33,857 nucleotides of DNA from Nakamurella silvestris (GTDB lineage: Bacteria; Actinomycetota; Actinomycetes; Mycobacteriales; Nakamurellaceae). This document shows, in pieces, positions 17,955-26,028 of this stretch. The position numbers and the translations under genes were made by a program. Where the stretch lies: positions 69,099 through 102,955 of the forward strand of contig QXCQ01000088.1 of the NCBI GenBank assembly GCA_003576535.1. Direction: 5' to 3'. The first letter of the stretch is position 1, and every line of letters starts with the position of its first letter. The notes beneath the pieces were generated by a model, which worked only from the letters and a program-made list of their open reading frames with translations, did no database searches and had not been told where the DNA came from.

Positions 17955-18182
17955 TCAGGTGGGAATGAGGAACGTTCGTTGTGTGCCGGCGAGCGCTTCG
18001 GTGAGGATGCGAAGCGCCTTGGGGCCGACGCCGTGCAACTCGGCAACGCTGCGTTCGGTGACTGTGGTGAGGTCGGTCAGGGATGTCAGTCCAGCGCTCG
18101 CCAGTGCGCGTTCCGCGGGTGCGCCGAGGCCGCTGGGCAATGCGTCGCCGGTGTGGTCATCGGACTGTTCTGTGGATGGCAT
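17955..18182 (-). CDS. Small helix-hairpin-helix protein
   Basis: The 75-residue product contains GLGAPAERALASAGLTSL followed by VTERSVAELHGVGPKALRILTEAL, a pair of helix-hairpin-helix motifs like those in the RNA polymerase alpha C-terminal domain and in DUF4332-type proteins. It probably binds DNA non-specifically. The ATG at 18182 has no good ribosome-binding site. Confidence 0.75.
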   Translation of the reverse strand: MPSTEQSDDHTGDALPSGLGAPAERALASAGLTSLTDLTTVTERSVAELHGVGPKALRILTEALAGTQRTFLIPT

Positions 18183-18304
18183 CTGATGATGGTGAGGGAG
18201 TCAACGGTTGTTGCGCAAGGGTCGGTGACGTCGGTGTGTCGGTGGGCGACCGCTGGTGGAAGGCGACAGTGCGCCGCATGTGCGCCCCTAGGTCGGGTAG
18301 ATAC

Positions 18305-18320
18305 GTCACAGTGACAAATT
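18305..18320. repeat. Palindrome copy 1: GTCACAGTGAC-AAATT
   Basis: This is an 11-bp perfect palindrome with a central A/T followed by AAATT. The related copy lies exactly 300 bp away. It could be an operator or a partition-type site. Confidence 0.5.
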
Positions 18321-18604
18321 GAGGTGGGGTGAGTGGTCGCGGTGTGTGCGCGAGTGGGGTGATATCTGTTGGACTACATGGAATGTCAGTGTGTCTTCCC
18401 GGACCGGCACGGACAGGATGTCTGTGACACCTGGCTCCGATTTCAGGAATGGAGGAGCGTGGGAGCCGCGAATCCGTGCTGTGTCGGACGCCTAGCCTGG
18501 GGGTGCCTGTAGCTGCGGATAACAGATTCGATCGCGGCGCGGAGTATCGGTGGGGAATCGACAACTTGATGTGGGCAGGCGCGCTCGCGCTGCCATGTCA
18601 ATAT

Positions 18605-18620
18605 GTCACTGTGACGAATT
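18605..18620. repeat. Palindrome copy 2: GTCACTGTGAC-GAATT
   Basis: It differs from copy 1 only at the central base and at one base of the A/T-rich tail. Both copies are in the same orientation. Confidence 0.5.
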
Positions 18621-19018
18621 AACCTGGTGTGGCTGGGTGTCGAGGGGGCCGAGAGTGATTTCGTGTCTTGGTCTTTGCTGTCGGCCGCCTGTCAAGAAAC
18701 ACAGAAACAACGGCAGAGAACCCGATGAGGTCCCAGCCTTGGATTCGAATCGGCGATGCCGGGCGTTGGTGTCGTCGTCGACAGGTTGTTGGGCCGTCAG
18801 GACTGTCGGGTGGCGTGGTCGCGGCTGATTTCTCCCTGGGTTGGACGTAGGGCGTCGGAGGTCGCCCGTCGAAACGGCGACGAACGAGCGGCCACGGACT
18901 GTCGCCGCCGGTTCGTGTAGGTGGACTTGGCTGCGTCCCTGACCTGTTCAGGTCTAATGCCGATAATGTACATTATGTCAAGCTGAGGTTAAATCCGTTG
19001 TGTAGTAAGGCATTTCGG

Positions 19019-19765
19019 TCATGACTTCATGAATATAGGCAGGACGCGAACGATCAAAATCGTTGCCTGTGCGCTGGCTACTGCCTCGGCTTTCTTCCCG
19101 CTGTGGGCAGCGCTTTGCGCGACCAAGTTCGCTTGTCTCATCAAGGATCTAAGCTCTTTATTGCTCGAGCCGGACGCATGTGCAGCTAGGTAGAGGTCCA
19201 ACCAACTCTTGAAGTCACCCATCTTGGGCGAATTCTGGCCGTTCGGAACAACGCTCGGCGTGAGGGCGGAGATGATCTTGGCGACTTCGATATGGAGATC
19301 GCGTGCGGCCACCCCGATCGATTTGTAGGCGTGCTTGGTCTCAGCGAGCGGCACCAGTGCTGCGAGGGCGGAAAGGTCCTCCTCAAGGTCGGACCAGCTC
19401 CGCTCAGCGTCGGGCCCTGTGTCGACCAGGCCTGCGTTGTTGATCAGTGATACCAGCTTCGTCCTGACCGGTGCGGCCATGTCGATGATGTGTTGTTCTC
19501 GGTCGCTGTAGCCACCGATGCTTCGCCAGGTGCCTCGCCAGGACATCAGCGTCGTGTAGCTGAATGGGTAAGGGAGGTCAAGCCTTTTCAACCCCGCTGT
19601 CAGCGCGTCTTTGTTGGCATCATGATCGGCTTCCCTGGCGAAAATCAGATCCTGATCTGAATAGCGGGCGACTCCGGCGAGCAGGCCGATCTGGTCGTCC
19701 AGCACTCCCAGGAGCTCTCCTGGAGTGGTTGCCCTGAGGGTCTTGCGTTTGGATGCTCCGATCAC
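19019..19765 (-). CDS. Hypothetical helical protein (248 aa)
   Basis: GTG at 19765 has AGGA 7 nt upstream. The product is helix-rich and soluble, with no signal peptide and no motif that I recognise. Its N-terminal half contains WRGTWRSIGGYSDREQHIID and its C-terminal 70 residues look like a helical bundle. It lies alone at the border of the accessory region, next to a truncated AraC gene and a decayed conjugative element. A defence or element-maintenance role is possible but unsupported. Confidence 0.65.
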   Translation of the reverse strand: MIGASKRKTLRATTPGELLGVLDDQIGLLAGVARYSDQDLIFAREADHDANKDALTAGLKRLDLPYPFSYTTLMSWRGTWRSIGGYSDREQHIIDMAAPVRTKLVSLINNAGLVDTGPDAERSWSDLEEDLSALAALVPLAETKHAYKSIGVAARDLHIEVAKIISALTPSVVPNGQNSPKMGDFKSWLDLYLAAHASGSSNKELRSLMRQANLVAQSAAHSGKKAEAVASAQATILIVRVLPIFMKS

Positions 19766-19932
19766 GGAAGCATCCTATGCTGTGCGACTCTGCAGACCGA
19801 TACTCCTCCGTCGGATCAGTCACGTTGGGGGCTGACGTTGACAGCCGCCTTGCGCAGACCTGCATCGGGGCGGGCCTAGGTGTGCGAACAGCTTGACGCT
19901 GCCGAGTCGATCGCCCCTGGTCGAGGGGTCGC

Positions 19933-20517
19933 TTGGATGCCCTCTTGCGGTCGAACGAAATACGTCTGCCGAAGAGCTTCACCAACACCCAGGGAAATCC
20001 ACCCCCCGGCCTCACGATCGACACTGCTACCCCAGAGGTCCTCGACGCGATCGCACGGCTCCTGAGCCTGATCGAACGGCCGGGAGACGCACGGGTACTC
20101 GCCCCGTTCTACGAACGCGAGATCCTCTGGGAAATACTCTCCGGTCCGGCGGGTGCTGCTGTCCGACAGATCGGGCTGTCGGACAGCAGCCTCACCCACA
20201 TCGGTCGCGCCATTCGCTACCTGCGGGCCCACGCCTTCGAACCCGTTCAGATCGGGGACCTGGCAAAGCTGAGTGGGATGGGTGTTTCCTCGTTCCACAA
20301 GCAGCTCCGCACCGTGACCGAGATGACCCCGATCCAGTACCAGAAGAAGATCCGACTCCAAGAAGCCCGGCTCCAGCTGCTGCAATCACCGAACGATGTC
20401 ACGACCATCGGGCACTCGGTGGGCTACAGCAGTGCTTCACAGTTCAGCCGGGAGTACCGCCGCGAGTTCGGAGTCCCACCGAGCGCTGACGCAGTCCGCA
20501 TGCGCGAAGTGGTCTGA
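19933..20517 (+). pseudogene. AraC-family regulator, 5'-truncated
   Basis: The C-terminal double helix-turn-helix is intact (HAFEPVQIGDLAKLSGMGVS, then VTEMTPIQYQKKIRLQEAR and IGHSVGYSSASQFSREYRR). It is preceded by the second half of an AraC_N ligand domain (LAPFYEREILWEILSG). The usual first 100 or so residues are missing: the frame opens at a stop (19894-19896) and the only available start is a TTG at 19933. It is likely a remnant of a ~300-aa regulator, although a short DNA-binding protein could still be made. Confidence 0.7.
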
Positions 20518-20524
20518 CTCGACC

Positions 20525-20549
20525 GTTCAAAATCCCCCGCTACCGGCCA
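20525..20549. other. tRNA-3'-end-like sequence at a gene junction
   Basis: GTTCAAAATCCCCCGCTACC followed by GGCCA resembles the T-loop-to-CCA end of a tRNA, but no matching 5' half or proper T-stem exists. It lies between the truncated AraC gene and the truncated primase gene, where an attachment-site scar would be expected. Speculative. Confidence 0.2.
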
Positions 20550-20579
20550 CGGAAGTGTGGGCAAGGACTCGGCCCAACC

Positions 20580-22806
20580 ACAGGCTACGAGCCCGACGCG
20601 CGGCCTGGGCGATCTCCGATTGCGGGAACAACGCATCAAACCCATGGAAACCGACAAGGATTCACCGACACCGAGATCCAGACCGCCGGCCTGGCACGAA
20701 CATCCGGCCGGGGCACCCTCATCGACGCCTTCCGCGACCGGGCCATGCTGCCCATCACCACCCCCGACGGACAGACCGCCGGTTCATCGGCCGCCGCAAC
20801 CCCATCCACGACACCCCCGGCGTCGACGGGGCCGATCACTGCGACCACTGCGGGCCCAAGTACGTCAACACCCCCGGCACCCCGGTGTTCGTCAAGGGTG
20901 ATCTGCCCTACGGGCTCACCCCCCACACCGTGGAGCTGCTCCACGCTGGGGCCGACGTGGTCCTCGTCGAAGGGCCGATGGACGCACTGGCAGTCAACCA
21001 AGCCGCGTCCGCCGGTCGGCCGTGGGTGGCCATCGCCCCCAACGGCACCGCCCTCACCTCCGGACACCTGGCCGCACTCAACCGAATCGCCCCCCTGGCC
21101 GGCCGCACGATCATCGAGGCCTTCGACTCCGACCAGGCCGGCCGCACTGCCGCCTTCCGCACGTTCGGTCTGCTCGCCGACGCAGGCGTGCATGACGCGG
21201 TCAGCGTCACCGGGCTCACCGGGAAAGACCCCGCCCAGATGCCCACCGACAACGGGACCCCGGCGCTCACCGAGGCGATCGGGCAGCAACGCCCACTCGC
21301 CGACGTCGTCGTCGACGAAGTGCTCTCCCGGTGGCCGGCCGACCCCGACGGCTACCGGTGGCCCGAAACGAAGGTCAACGCCATGCGCGAGGCCGCCACC
21401 CACATCGCCGCCATGACCAGCAGCGAACAACAACGCCAGGCCGACCGCCTCGTCGACGTTCTCGGCGTCGACCCCGTCCGCGCCCTGTCCAACATCGCGG
21501 CCGCCAACCCAGTCCGCACCCCCACCGACCACCGCACCAAGCCCACACCGGAAACCCCCGCCGAACCGGCAGGGTTGGGCCTGCCCACAAAGCCCGCCCT
21601 GAACAGCCTCACCGCCGGCGGGAACACCCTCCTGCAGGAACGCACCGACACCGCCCTGCCCGACCCAGTGGCCACTATAGTGGTCGACCACGACATGGTC
21701 GAAACCGCAGATCAGCGCGTCGCCGAACCGGCGGCCGAGGTCGACGTTCTTACCGAACCCGCCGCCGAGACCGCGGTCGACGAGGTGATAGCCCCCGCAG
21801 AACCATCGCGATCACCACGGCCCCCACGTAGACCTCCCCCGAGGCGGCACTCGTCGACCAGGACGAGCTCCACGCCACCGAGGCCGATACCGCGGGGGAT
21901 GAGCACACAGCCGACGTCGAGCTCGACCACTCCCCCGCTCCGGATACCGACCACCTGCAGGACCGTCCGCACGGACACCTGACCGACGCCGAGCTCGCCC
22001 AGTACGCCGCCGACATCGCCGCGGCCCGGGTCAACGCCGAGGACCTCCACCGCACCGCGGCTGCCGAGGTCGAGACCGCGAACACCGGCCCCGCTCTGGC
22101 GGCGCTGCGTGCCGAAGCCGACGAACTCCGCGAACACGCAGCCGCGATCACCCAGCTCCGCCACACCCAGGAACAGATCCAGACTGCACAGCAAGCCCTA
22201 GTAGCCAATGCCGGCGCGATCGTCGACACCGAACAGGAACTCCGAGGCCTCGGCCGGTTCGGCGGCCGCCGACGCGCCGAACTCGACGACCAACTCACCC
22301 GCCTGCAGGCCACAGACACCGCCCTGGCCAACCAACTCACCGAACAAGGCGCGACCGCGCGCCGTTTGGCCGCCCTCGTCGGCGACAAGAACACCCAGAA
22401 CGCCACCCTGGCCCGGGCACAAGCCTTCGACGCCACCAGCCATGACCGCGCCACCCAGGCCATCGAGCAAGACCAGACCGATCGGGAAGCCGCCCTCGCT
22501 CGGGGCCAGGAGATCCAGGACCACCTCCGCCAACGCGCCGACCTCGAAACCACCGTCGACGCCGAGGCCGCCCACCGGGCGCAACTCACCATCGACCAAC
22601 GGCAAGCAGAGGAACGCCACCGCACCACCCCCGGTCTCAACACCGAAACCGACCAGAGGTGGCCCGAATCAAGCTTCCCAGAAGCAGAAATCGACGCCGA
22701 GAACGACCACAGCATCGACACCGCACAGGACTACTACGGGCCTGGATACGCCCCCGAGGACTACGAAACTGATCCAGAACTCGGAATCGAAGGGCAACAG
22801 CTCTGA
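20580..22806 (+). pseudogene. TOPRIM primase-like protein of a conjugative element, frameshifted
   Basis: The coding signal moves through three frames. The first piece (20580-20782, GFTDTEIQTAGLARTSGRG, then TLIDAFRDRAMLPI) loses one base near 20782. The second piece (to about 21829) carries the TOPRIM residues in VVLVEGPMDALAV and IIEAFDSDQAGRTAA. A second one-base loss leads into a long coiled-coil, Gln/Ala-rich tail (21832-22806). Such DnaG-like TOPRIM proteins are typical neighbours of MobF relaxases on actinobacterial plasmids and ICEs. The N-terminal primase part is absent and no relaxase is present, so this is a decayed element. Confidence 0.8.
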
Positions 22807-23052
22807 TCCGCGCACCATCTGGTGAATCACTGGGTGTGGTGTTTAGTGACCACCGTTTGACCCTGCCTATGAACAAGACTCGTACACCAGAGCGATCGCC
22901 GTGGCTGTGACCCTCAGGCTTCGTGACACCGGCTGTGGGCCCTCTAGGAAAATACGAGCCTTCGGGATTAGACAGACCGAGACACCAGGAGCGTCTTATA
23001 TACGTGGCCAACGAGCGGACTATGCTCGCCGAAGCGAAGGGGAAGGATCCAG
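22807..23052. other. Upstream region of sigma operon 2
   Basis: No gene is seen. The shared promoter motif lies at 22981-22998. Confidence 0.4.
22981..22998 (+). promoter_or_regulatory. Shared sigma-operon promoter motif, copy 1
   Basis: GACACCAGG-AGCGTCTTA ends 54 nt before the TTG start at 23053. An almost identical sequence lies 51 nt before the other module-carrying sigma operon (25958-25977). An upstream ATTAGACA may be the -35. CGTC is a common ECF -10 core. Confidence 0.5.
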
Positions 23053-23550
23053 TTGGAGTTCGATGAGTTCGTGATGGCCAACTTGCCAAGTCTGACCAAG
23101 CTCGCCGGGGTGTTGACCGGCGACGAGCAGGCGGCCCATGATCTGCTCGTCGATCTACTGGTGAAGCTTGCGAGCAAGTGGGGTCCGGTTCGCGCTGCGC
23201 GCGATCCGCTCGCCTATGTTCGAAAATCCCTTGTTAGGCAGTATCTGGACGATCGTCGAAGAGGGAACTCGGCCAGACGACGTGACCAAACCTTGAGTCG
23301 GATGCCGTTGCACCACACCAGTGACCCGGTCCGACAGATTGACGACCGTGACATGCTCAATCGCGCCCTCGCCTCCCTGACTCCTCAGCAGCGAGGAGCC
23401 TTGGTCCTGCGCCACTACCTCGATCTTCCCGATCAGCAGGTAGCCGAGTTGCTGAACTGCTCGATCTCCACGGTGAGAACGCACTTGTCCCTCGGGGCGG
23501 CAAGGCTGCGGCGTAACGAAAGCCTGCTAAGTGGAAAGGATCACTCATGA
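23053..23550 (+). CDS. SigE-family ECF sigma factor
   Basis: This 165-residue protein has region 2 (LAGVLTGDEQAAHDLLVDLL, PLAYVRKSLVRQYLDDRRR) and region 4 (LTPQQRGALVLRHYLDLP, then VAELLNCSISTVRTHLSLG). TTG at 23053 has AAGGA 5 nt upstream, and the N-terminus aligns with other SigE members. The stop overlaps the next gene (ATGA). Confidence 0.93.
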   Translation: MEFDEFVMANLPSLTKLAGVLTGDEQAAHDLLVDLLVKLASKWGPVRAARDPLAYVRKSLVRQYLDDRRRGNSARRRDQTLSRMPLHHTSDPVRQIDDRDMLNRALASLTPQQRGALVLRHYLDLPDQQVAELLNCSISTVRTHLSLGAARLRRNESLLSGKDHS

Positions 23551-24299
23551 CCCTGCAGGAGCGATTGGTTGAGTTGGAGGTGTTCAGCCCAGACATGACC
23601 GCCGTTTTGGAGGCAGTGGACGTCAAGCGAACGCACCGGCGCAAGCGCCTTCAGCTGCTAGCAGTCTGCTGCACCGCCGCAATGGTATGCGCCATAGCAG
23701 TGGGCGCACTCGTAGCGATCGATCGAACGTCACCGTCGGCCGGGGGGGACTTGGGCACGGCCGTGTCGGCCTCCTCGGCTGCATCGGTTGCGCCGCCGCC
23801 CCCGGTTCTCTACACCTCTATGGAGGGTTGGAACCAGGAAACCTCCGATCTCTTTGCGCCGATCATGAGTGATATCGCAAAAGCTGGCCAGGAAGACAAG
23901 GGCGGGTTCGCCGATATCTCTGTCAACTATGTGACCAGCACAGGACTGGTCTACTGGCATGGGAAAATGTCCCCGAAAGCACAGGCGATCATTGACAAAG
24001 CCGCATCGGAGGGCATTCACATCGAGCAGATCCAGGTCGACTACGGCATCGCGGAGCTTATGGCCGCGATGCCGATCATGAACAAGGCGTTTGCGGCCGC
24101 AGGTCTAGATCTAGTGGCCTTCGGGCTCGACGATTCGTACTCAGGGCTTCAGGTAACTGGACCTGATGTCATAACAGATGCCGAATTGCAAAAACGTGCG
24201 CGAGATGTCGCGGCCGAAGCAGTCGGAATGCCGATCTACTTCACTCCCGGTATCCCCGAGAAGATTGATCCTGTCCTCGTTGGGCCAGTTGGTGGGTAG
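23547..24299 (+). CDS. Membrane-anchored sigma partner with W-x-G sensor module
   Basis: This 250-residue protein is coupled to the sigma gene by a 4-nt overlap, with GGAAAGGA upstream. A cytoplasmic segment (1-35, ending RTHRRKR) is followed by one transmembrane helix (about 36-58), an Ala/Ser/Pro linker, and an extracytoplasmic module. The module has LVYWHGKMSPKAQAIIDKA at about residues 134-152, IHIEQIQVDYGIAEL, SGLQVTG, and AEAVGMPIYF. The module matches the partner at 26528 and the three units of the secreted protein at 5077. Likely role: anti-sigma or sensor (inferred from topology and linkage). Confidence 0.85.
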   Translation: MTLQERLVELEVFSPDMTAVLEAVDVKRTHRRKRLQLLAVCCTAAMVCAIAVGALVAIDRTSPSAGGDLGTAVSASSAASVAPPPPVLYTSMEGWNQETSDLFAPIMSDIAKAGQEDKGGFADISVNYVTSTGLVYWHGKMSPKAQAIIDKAASEGIHIEQIQVDYGIAELMAAMPIMNKAFAAAGLDLVAFGLDDSYSGLQVTGPDVITDAELQKRARDVAAEAVGMPIYFTPGIPEKIDPVLVGPVGG

Positions 24300-24304
24300 T
24301 AAAT

Positions 24305-24346
24305 GCTACAGCCTCGGTCAGCGAATCAACTGACCGAGGCTGTAGC
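24305..24346. terminator. 17-bp perfect hairpin
   Basis: GCTACAGCCTCGGTCAG (24305-24321) pairs perfectly with 24330-24346 around an 8-nt loop. It starts 5 nt after the stop of the sigma partner and separates it from the convergent small gene, so it can act in both directions. Confidence 0.75.
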
Positions 24347-24361
24347 TTCGACTGTATCGGG

Positions 24362-24502
24362 CTAATAGACGAGCCCATTGATGGTAATCAAACCGACCTG
24401 CGTGCCCAAGCGTTCCCGGATGTCGCTGTAAGCGACTTGGCTGGTTCCCAGGACGGTGGGCGGAACGCCGGGGGCGGTGGGCAGACGCAGGGGTTGGGAC
24501 AT
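24362..24502 (-). CDS. Small 46-aa protein
   Basis: ATG at 24502 overlaps the stop of the upstream fragment (TGATG), suggesting an old operon. The protein (MSQPLRLPTAPGVPPTVLG at its N-terminus, ending VGLITINGLVY) is not recognised. It is probably a leftover of the conjugative element. Confidence 0.4.
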   Translation of the reverse strand: MSQPLRLPTAPGVPPTVLGTSQVAYSDIRERLGTQVGLITINGLVY

Positions 24503-24822
24503 CAGATGCTCTCCTTGGTGTAGGTGCCGGCCAGGGGGCCGGTCTGGGATAGCTCGACGGCGCGGGCGGCGGCGAGGGTTTTGGCTTGGGCTGTTTCGAC
24601 TTTCGCCTCGACGTAGTGCTGTTCCCGCTTGATACGACGGTGCAGATTCGGGATGTCGTAGACCGAGTCGGTGAAGTTGATGAACGGTTTCGATCCGTCG
24701 CGCATCACGACGGATTGGCCCTTCTGCAGGACCTGCTGGGCCGAGATGGCAGGACGTCCATCTGTTGGACCAAAATCAATCCCAACAACTACACGGGATC
24801 GCTGACTATTTCTTTCTTACCT
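24502..24822 (-). pseudogene. C-terminal fragment, possibly of a type IV coupling protein
   Basis: The frame is open from an in-frame stop near 24823 and has no good start. It reads ISAQQVLQKGQSVVMRDGSK, then PFINFTDSVYDIPNLHRRI, and ends GTYTKESI. The pattern of a Gln/Gly-rich approach to a short beta hairpin and an Arg-rich tail resembles the end of TraG/VirD4-type conjugation ATPases. The match is weak and inferred partly from the neighbouring primase remnant. An internal ATG at 24708 could make 68 residues. Confidence 0.35.
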
Positions 24823-24896
24823 CTAACCAAGAACGTATGCGTTCAGGTGTTCCCGAAATACATTCATACCTGGGATACCACGAGTATGACGAGTAT

Positions 24897-24932
24897 CAGT
24901 GCCAGTGCCAGTGCCAGTGCCAGTGCCAGTGC
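24897..24932 (+). repeat. Hexanucleotide tandem repeat (CAGTGC)6
   Basis: There are six perfect head-to-tail copies of CAGTGC. All six reading frames stay open through it, giving Ser-Ala, Cys-Gln or Val-Pro repeats on the plus strand and Ala-Leu, Gly-Thr or Trp-His on the minus strand, so openness here says nothing about coding. Confidence 0.9.
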
Positions 24933-25218
24933 CGTCGGGTTGGGGTGGGCCAATGAGGGACATTCTCGACCCGTTGCGGGAGATCCGGGCTCGTTCGGTG
25001 CCCCTCGCTGCCAGCAGTAGCGCGGCCCCGATAGCTGCGTGCGTTGTAGGCCACTCGCGAACCTCTCGTGCCTTGGGTGTCCTCGGCTATGGCCCTGGCC
25101 CGTCTTGTTGATATGCTGGGTGCGGGCCTGTTCGATATTTTTCGGGCAGTCCTGTACCCAGCAGGCCGCCTCTCGTGCGCGTCGCGGCTTGCGCGCGACC
25201 ATGTGGATAGGAATATCG
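24933..25218. other. Intergenic region between tandem repeat and lipoprotein
   Basis: No supported gene is seen. Several frames are open, but none has a ribosome-binding site with a protein-like sequence. The lipoprotein promoter should lie in the AT-richer part near 25120-25200. Confidence 0.3.
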
Positions 25219-25575
25219 TTGTCAGTCATTCGGTATCGCGGATTGTTCGCCGTTTTATCCGGCATGCTCTTTTTTTCGAGCGCGTGTTCCTCGGTCGAAA
25301 CTATAAAACCAATCGCTATTTCAGTCGACATGGCAGTTTGCCGCGCCGGGACGTGCTTTATGACGAAAGTGCCAGGTGTGTCCATAGTTGTCTTGAATAG
25401 CGGCGCGGAAGAGCTGCGCAAGGCTACCACTGACGCAAATGGTAACGCTACCATCACTCTCGATCGCGTCGAGTCGGTTACGGTTACCGGGACTTGGGCG
25501 GATTTGAAGCTCGGACCAGAAGAGATCGAGGCCGGGTCCTCCGCGCAAACTCTCTTTTTCACATTGACTCCGTAG
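25219..25575 (+). CDS. Small secreted lipoprotein
   Basis: TTG at 25219 with AGGA 6 nt upstream gives a 118-residue protein. It has a short basic n-region, a hydrophobic core LFAVLSGMLFF and the lipobox SSAC, followed by a ~95-residue beta domain. Within it VPGVSIVVLNSGAEELRKAT is followed by DANGNATITL, reminiscent of carboxypeptidase-regulatory/Ig-like folds. ATG at 25201 would add six residues that fit a signal peptide less well. It is lower in GC than its neighbours. Two Cys (AVCRAGTCF) may form a disulfide. It lies between the two module-carrying sigma operons; the function is unknown. Confidence 0.75.
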   Translation: MSVIRYRGLFAVLSGMLFFSSACSSVETIKPIAISVDMAVCRAGTCFMTKVPGVSIVVLNSGAEELRKATTDANGNATITLDRVESVTVTGTWADLKLGPEEIEAGSSAQTLFFTLTP

Positions 25576-25957
25576 CTTCCTAGGTTCAGAGAAGCACGTT
25601 TACAGTCTCCGACTGCAGACGCTGGGCTCGGCGCTACGGGGACGCCGACGGCATCTAGCAATGCAGGAGCGGCCCACCGCATAGCGGGGTGGGCCGCTTT
25701 TGCGTGTGCTCTGAGATCACTCCAGGTCGGTCAACCTGTCCAGGCCCGCGACGCGCTCGGCCTCGGCAACGATGCGGTCGGCCTGCCACCGCCGGATCCA
25801 CCGTACGGCCAGGATGCTTCCGAATCCCCACACTCCCCCTGGCCAATCAGGTCGGAAGGTTCGTTGCTCGTTCGGACGGCGTCGCACACGAGGGCACTCC
25901 CTGTGAGAGGGTGCTGACCCGGTGTTATCAAAAAACCTGAACGAGAATTTGACGATC
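25576..25957. other. Intergenic region between lipoprotein and sigma operon 3
   Basis: It holds the terminator at 25668-25701. A minus-strand stretch at 25717-25838 has GC-rich third positions and protein-like content (ILAVRWIRRWQADRIVAEAE) but no start, so it may be the tail of a lost gene. Confidence 0.35.
25668..25701 (+). terminator. Rho-independent terminator after the lipoprotein
   Basis: AGCGGCCCACC (25668-25678) pairs with GGTGGGCCGCT (25688-25698), followed by a T run (25698-25701). This is the most classical terminator in the window. Confidence 0.8.
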
Positions 25958-25977
25958 GGCACCAGTGAAGCGTCTTA
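25958..25977 (+). promoter_or_regulatory. Shared sigma-operon promoter motif, copy 2
   Basis: GGCACCAGTGAAGCGTCTTA ends 51 nt before the GTG start at 26029. It matches 22981-22998 except for a 2-nt difference in spacing. TTTGAC at 25948 would be a -35 with 17-nt spacing. Confidence 0.5.
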
Positions 25978-26028
25978 CCTGACATGAGGCAAATCTTCGG
26001 TTCCCAAGTGGTTCCTACGGGAGGTCTG

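Larger units (their letters stand above)
18183..19018. other. 830-bp gene-poor region with paired palindromes
   Basis: No frame here has a ribosome-binding site together with protein-like content. It carries two GTCACWGTGAC palindromes at 18305 and 18605. Base composition drops towards 18960-19010. Confidence 0.45.

Noticed and set aside
18550-18828. A 92-codon plus-strand frame in the gene-poor region
   Set aside because: No ribosome-binding site and Arg/Gly/Ser-rich random composition.
20525-20549. tRNA gene
   Set aside because: Only a 3'-like segment is present; the T-stem does not pair and no anticodon arm exists.
20396-20782. Upstream extension of the TOPRIM frame
   Set aside because: It overlaps the AraC fragment in another frame and reads as His/Arg-rich noise; the true N-terminal piece is in frame 3.
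24897-24932. CRISPR array
   Set aside because: The repeat unit is 6 bp and contiguous, with no spacers; no cas genes are present.
24765-24956. A 63-codon plus-strand frame with Cys-Gln repeats
   Set aside because: It has a weak ribosome-binding site, and all frames are open through the hexamer array; not supported as a gene.
24864-25682. A 272-codon minus-strand frame ending in an Ala-Leu repeat
   Set aside because: It is antisense to the lipoprotein, and its hydrophobic tail comes from the CAGTGC repeat.
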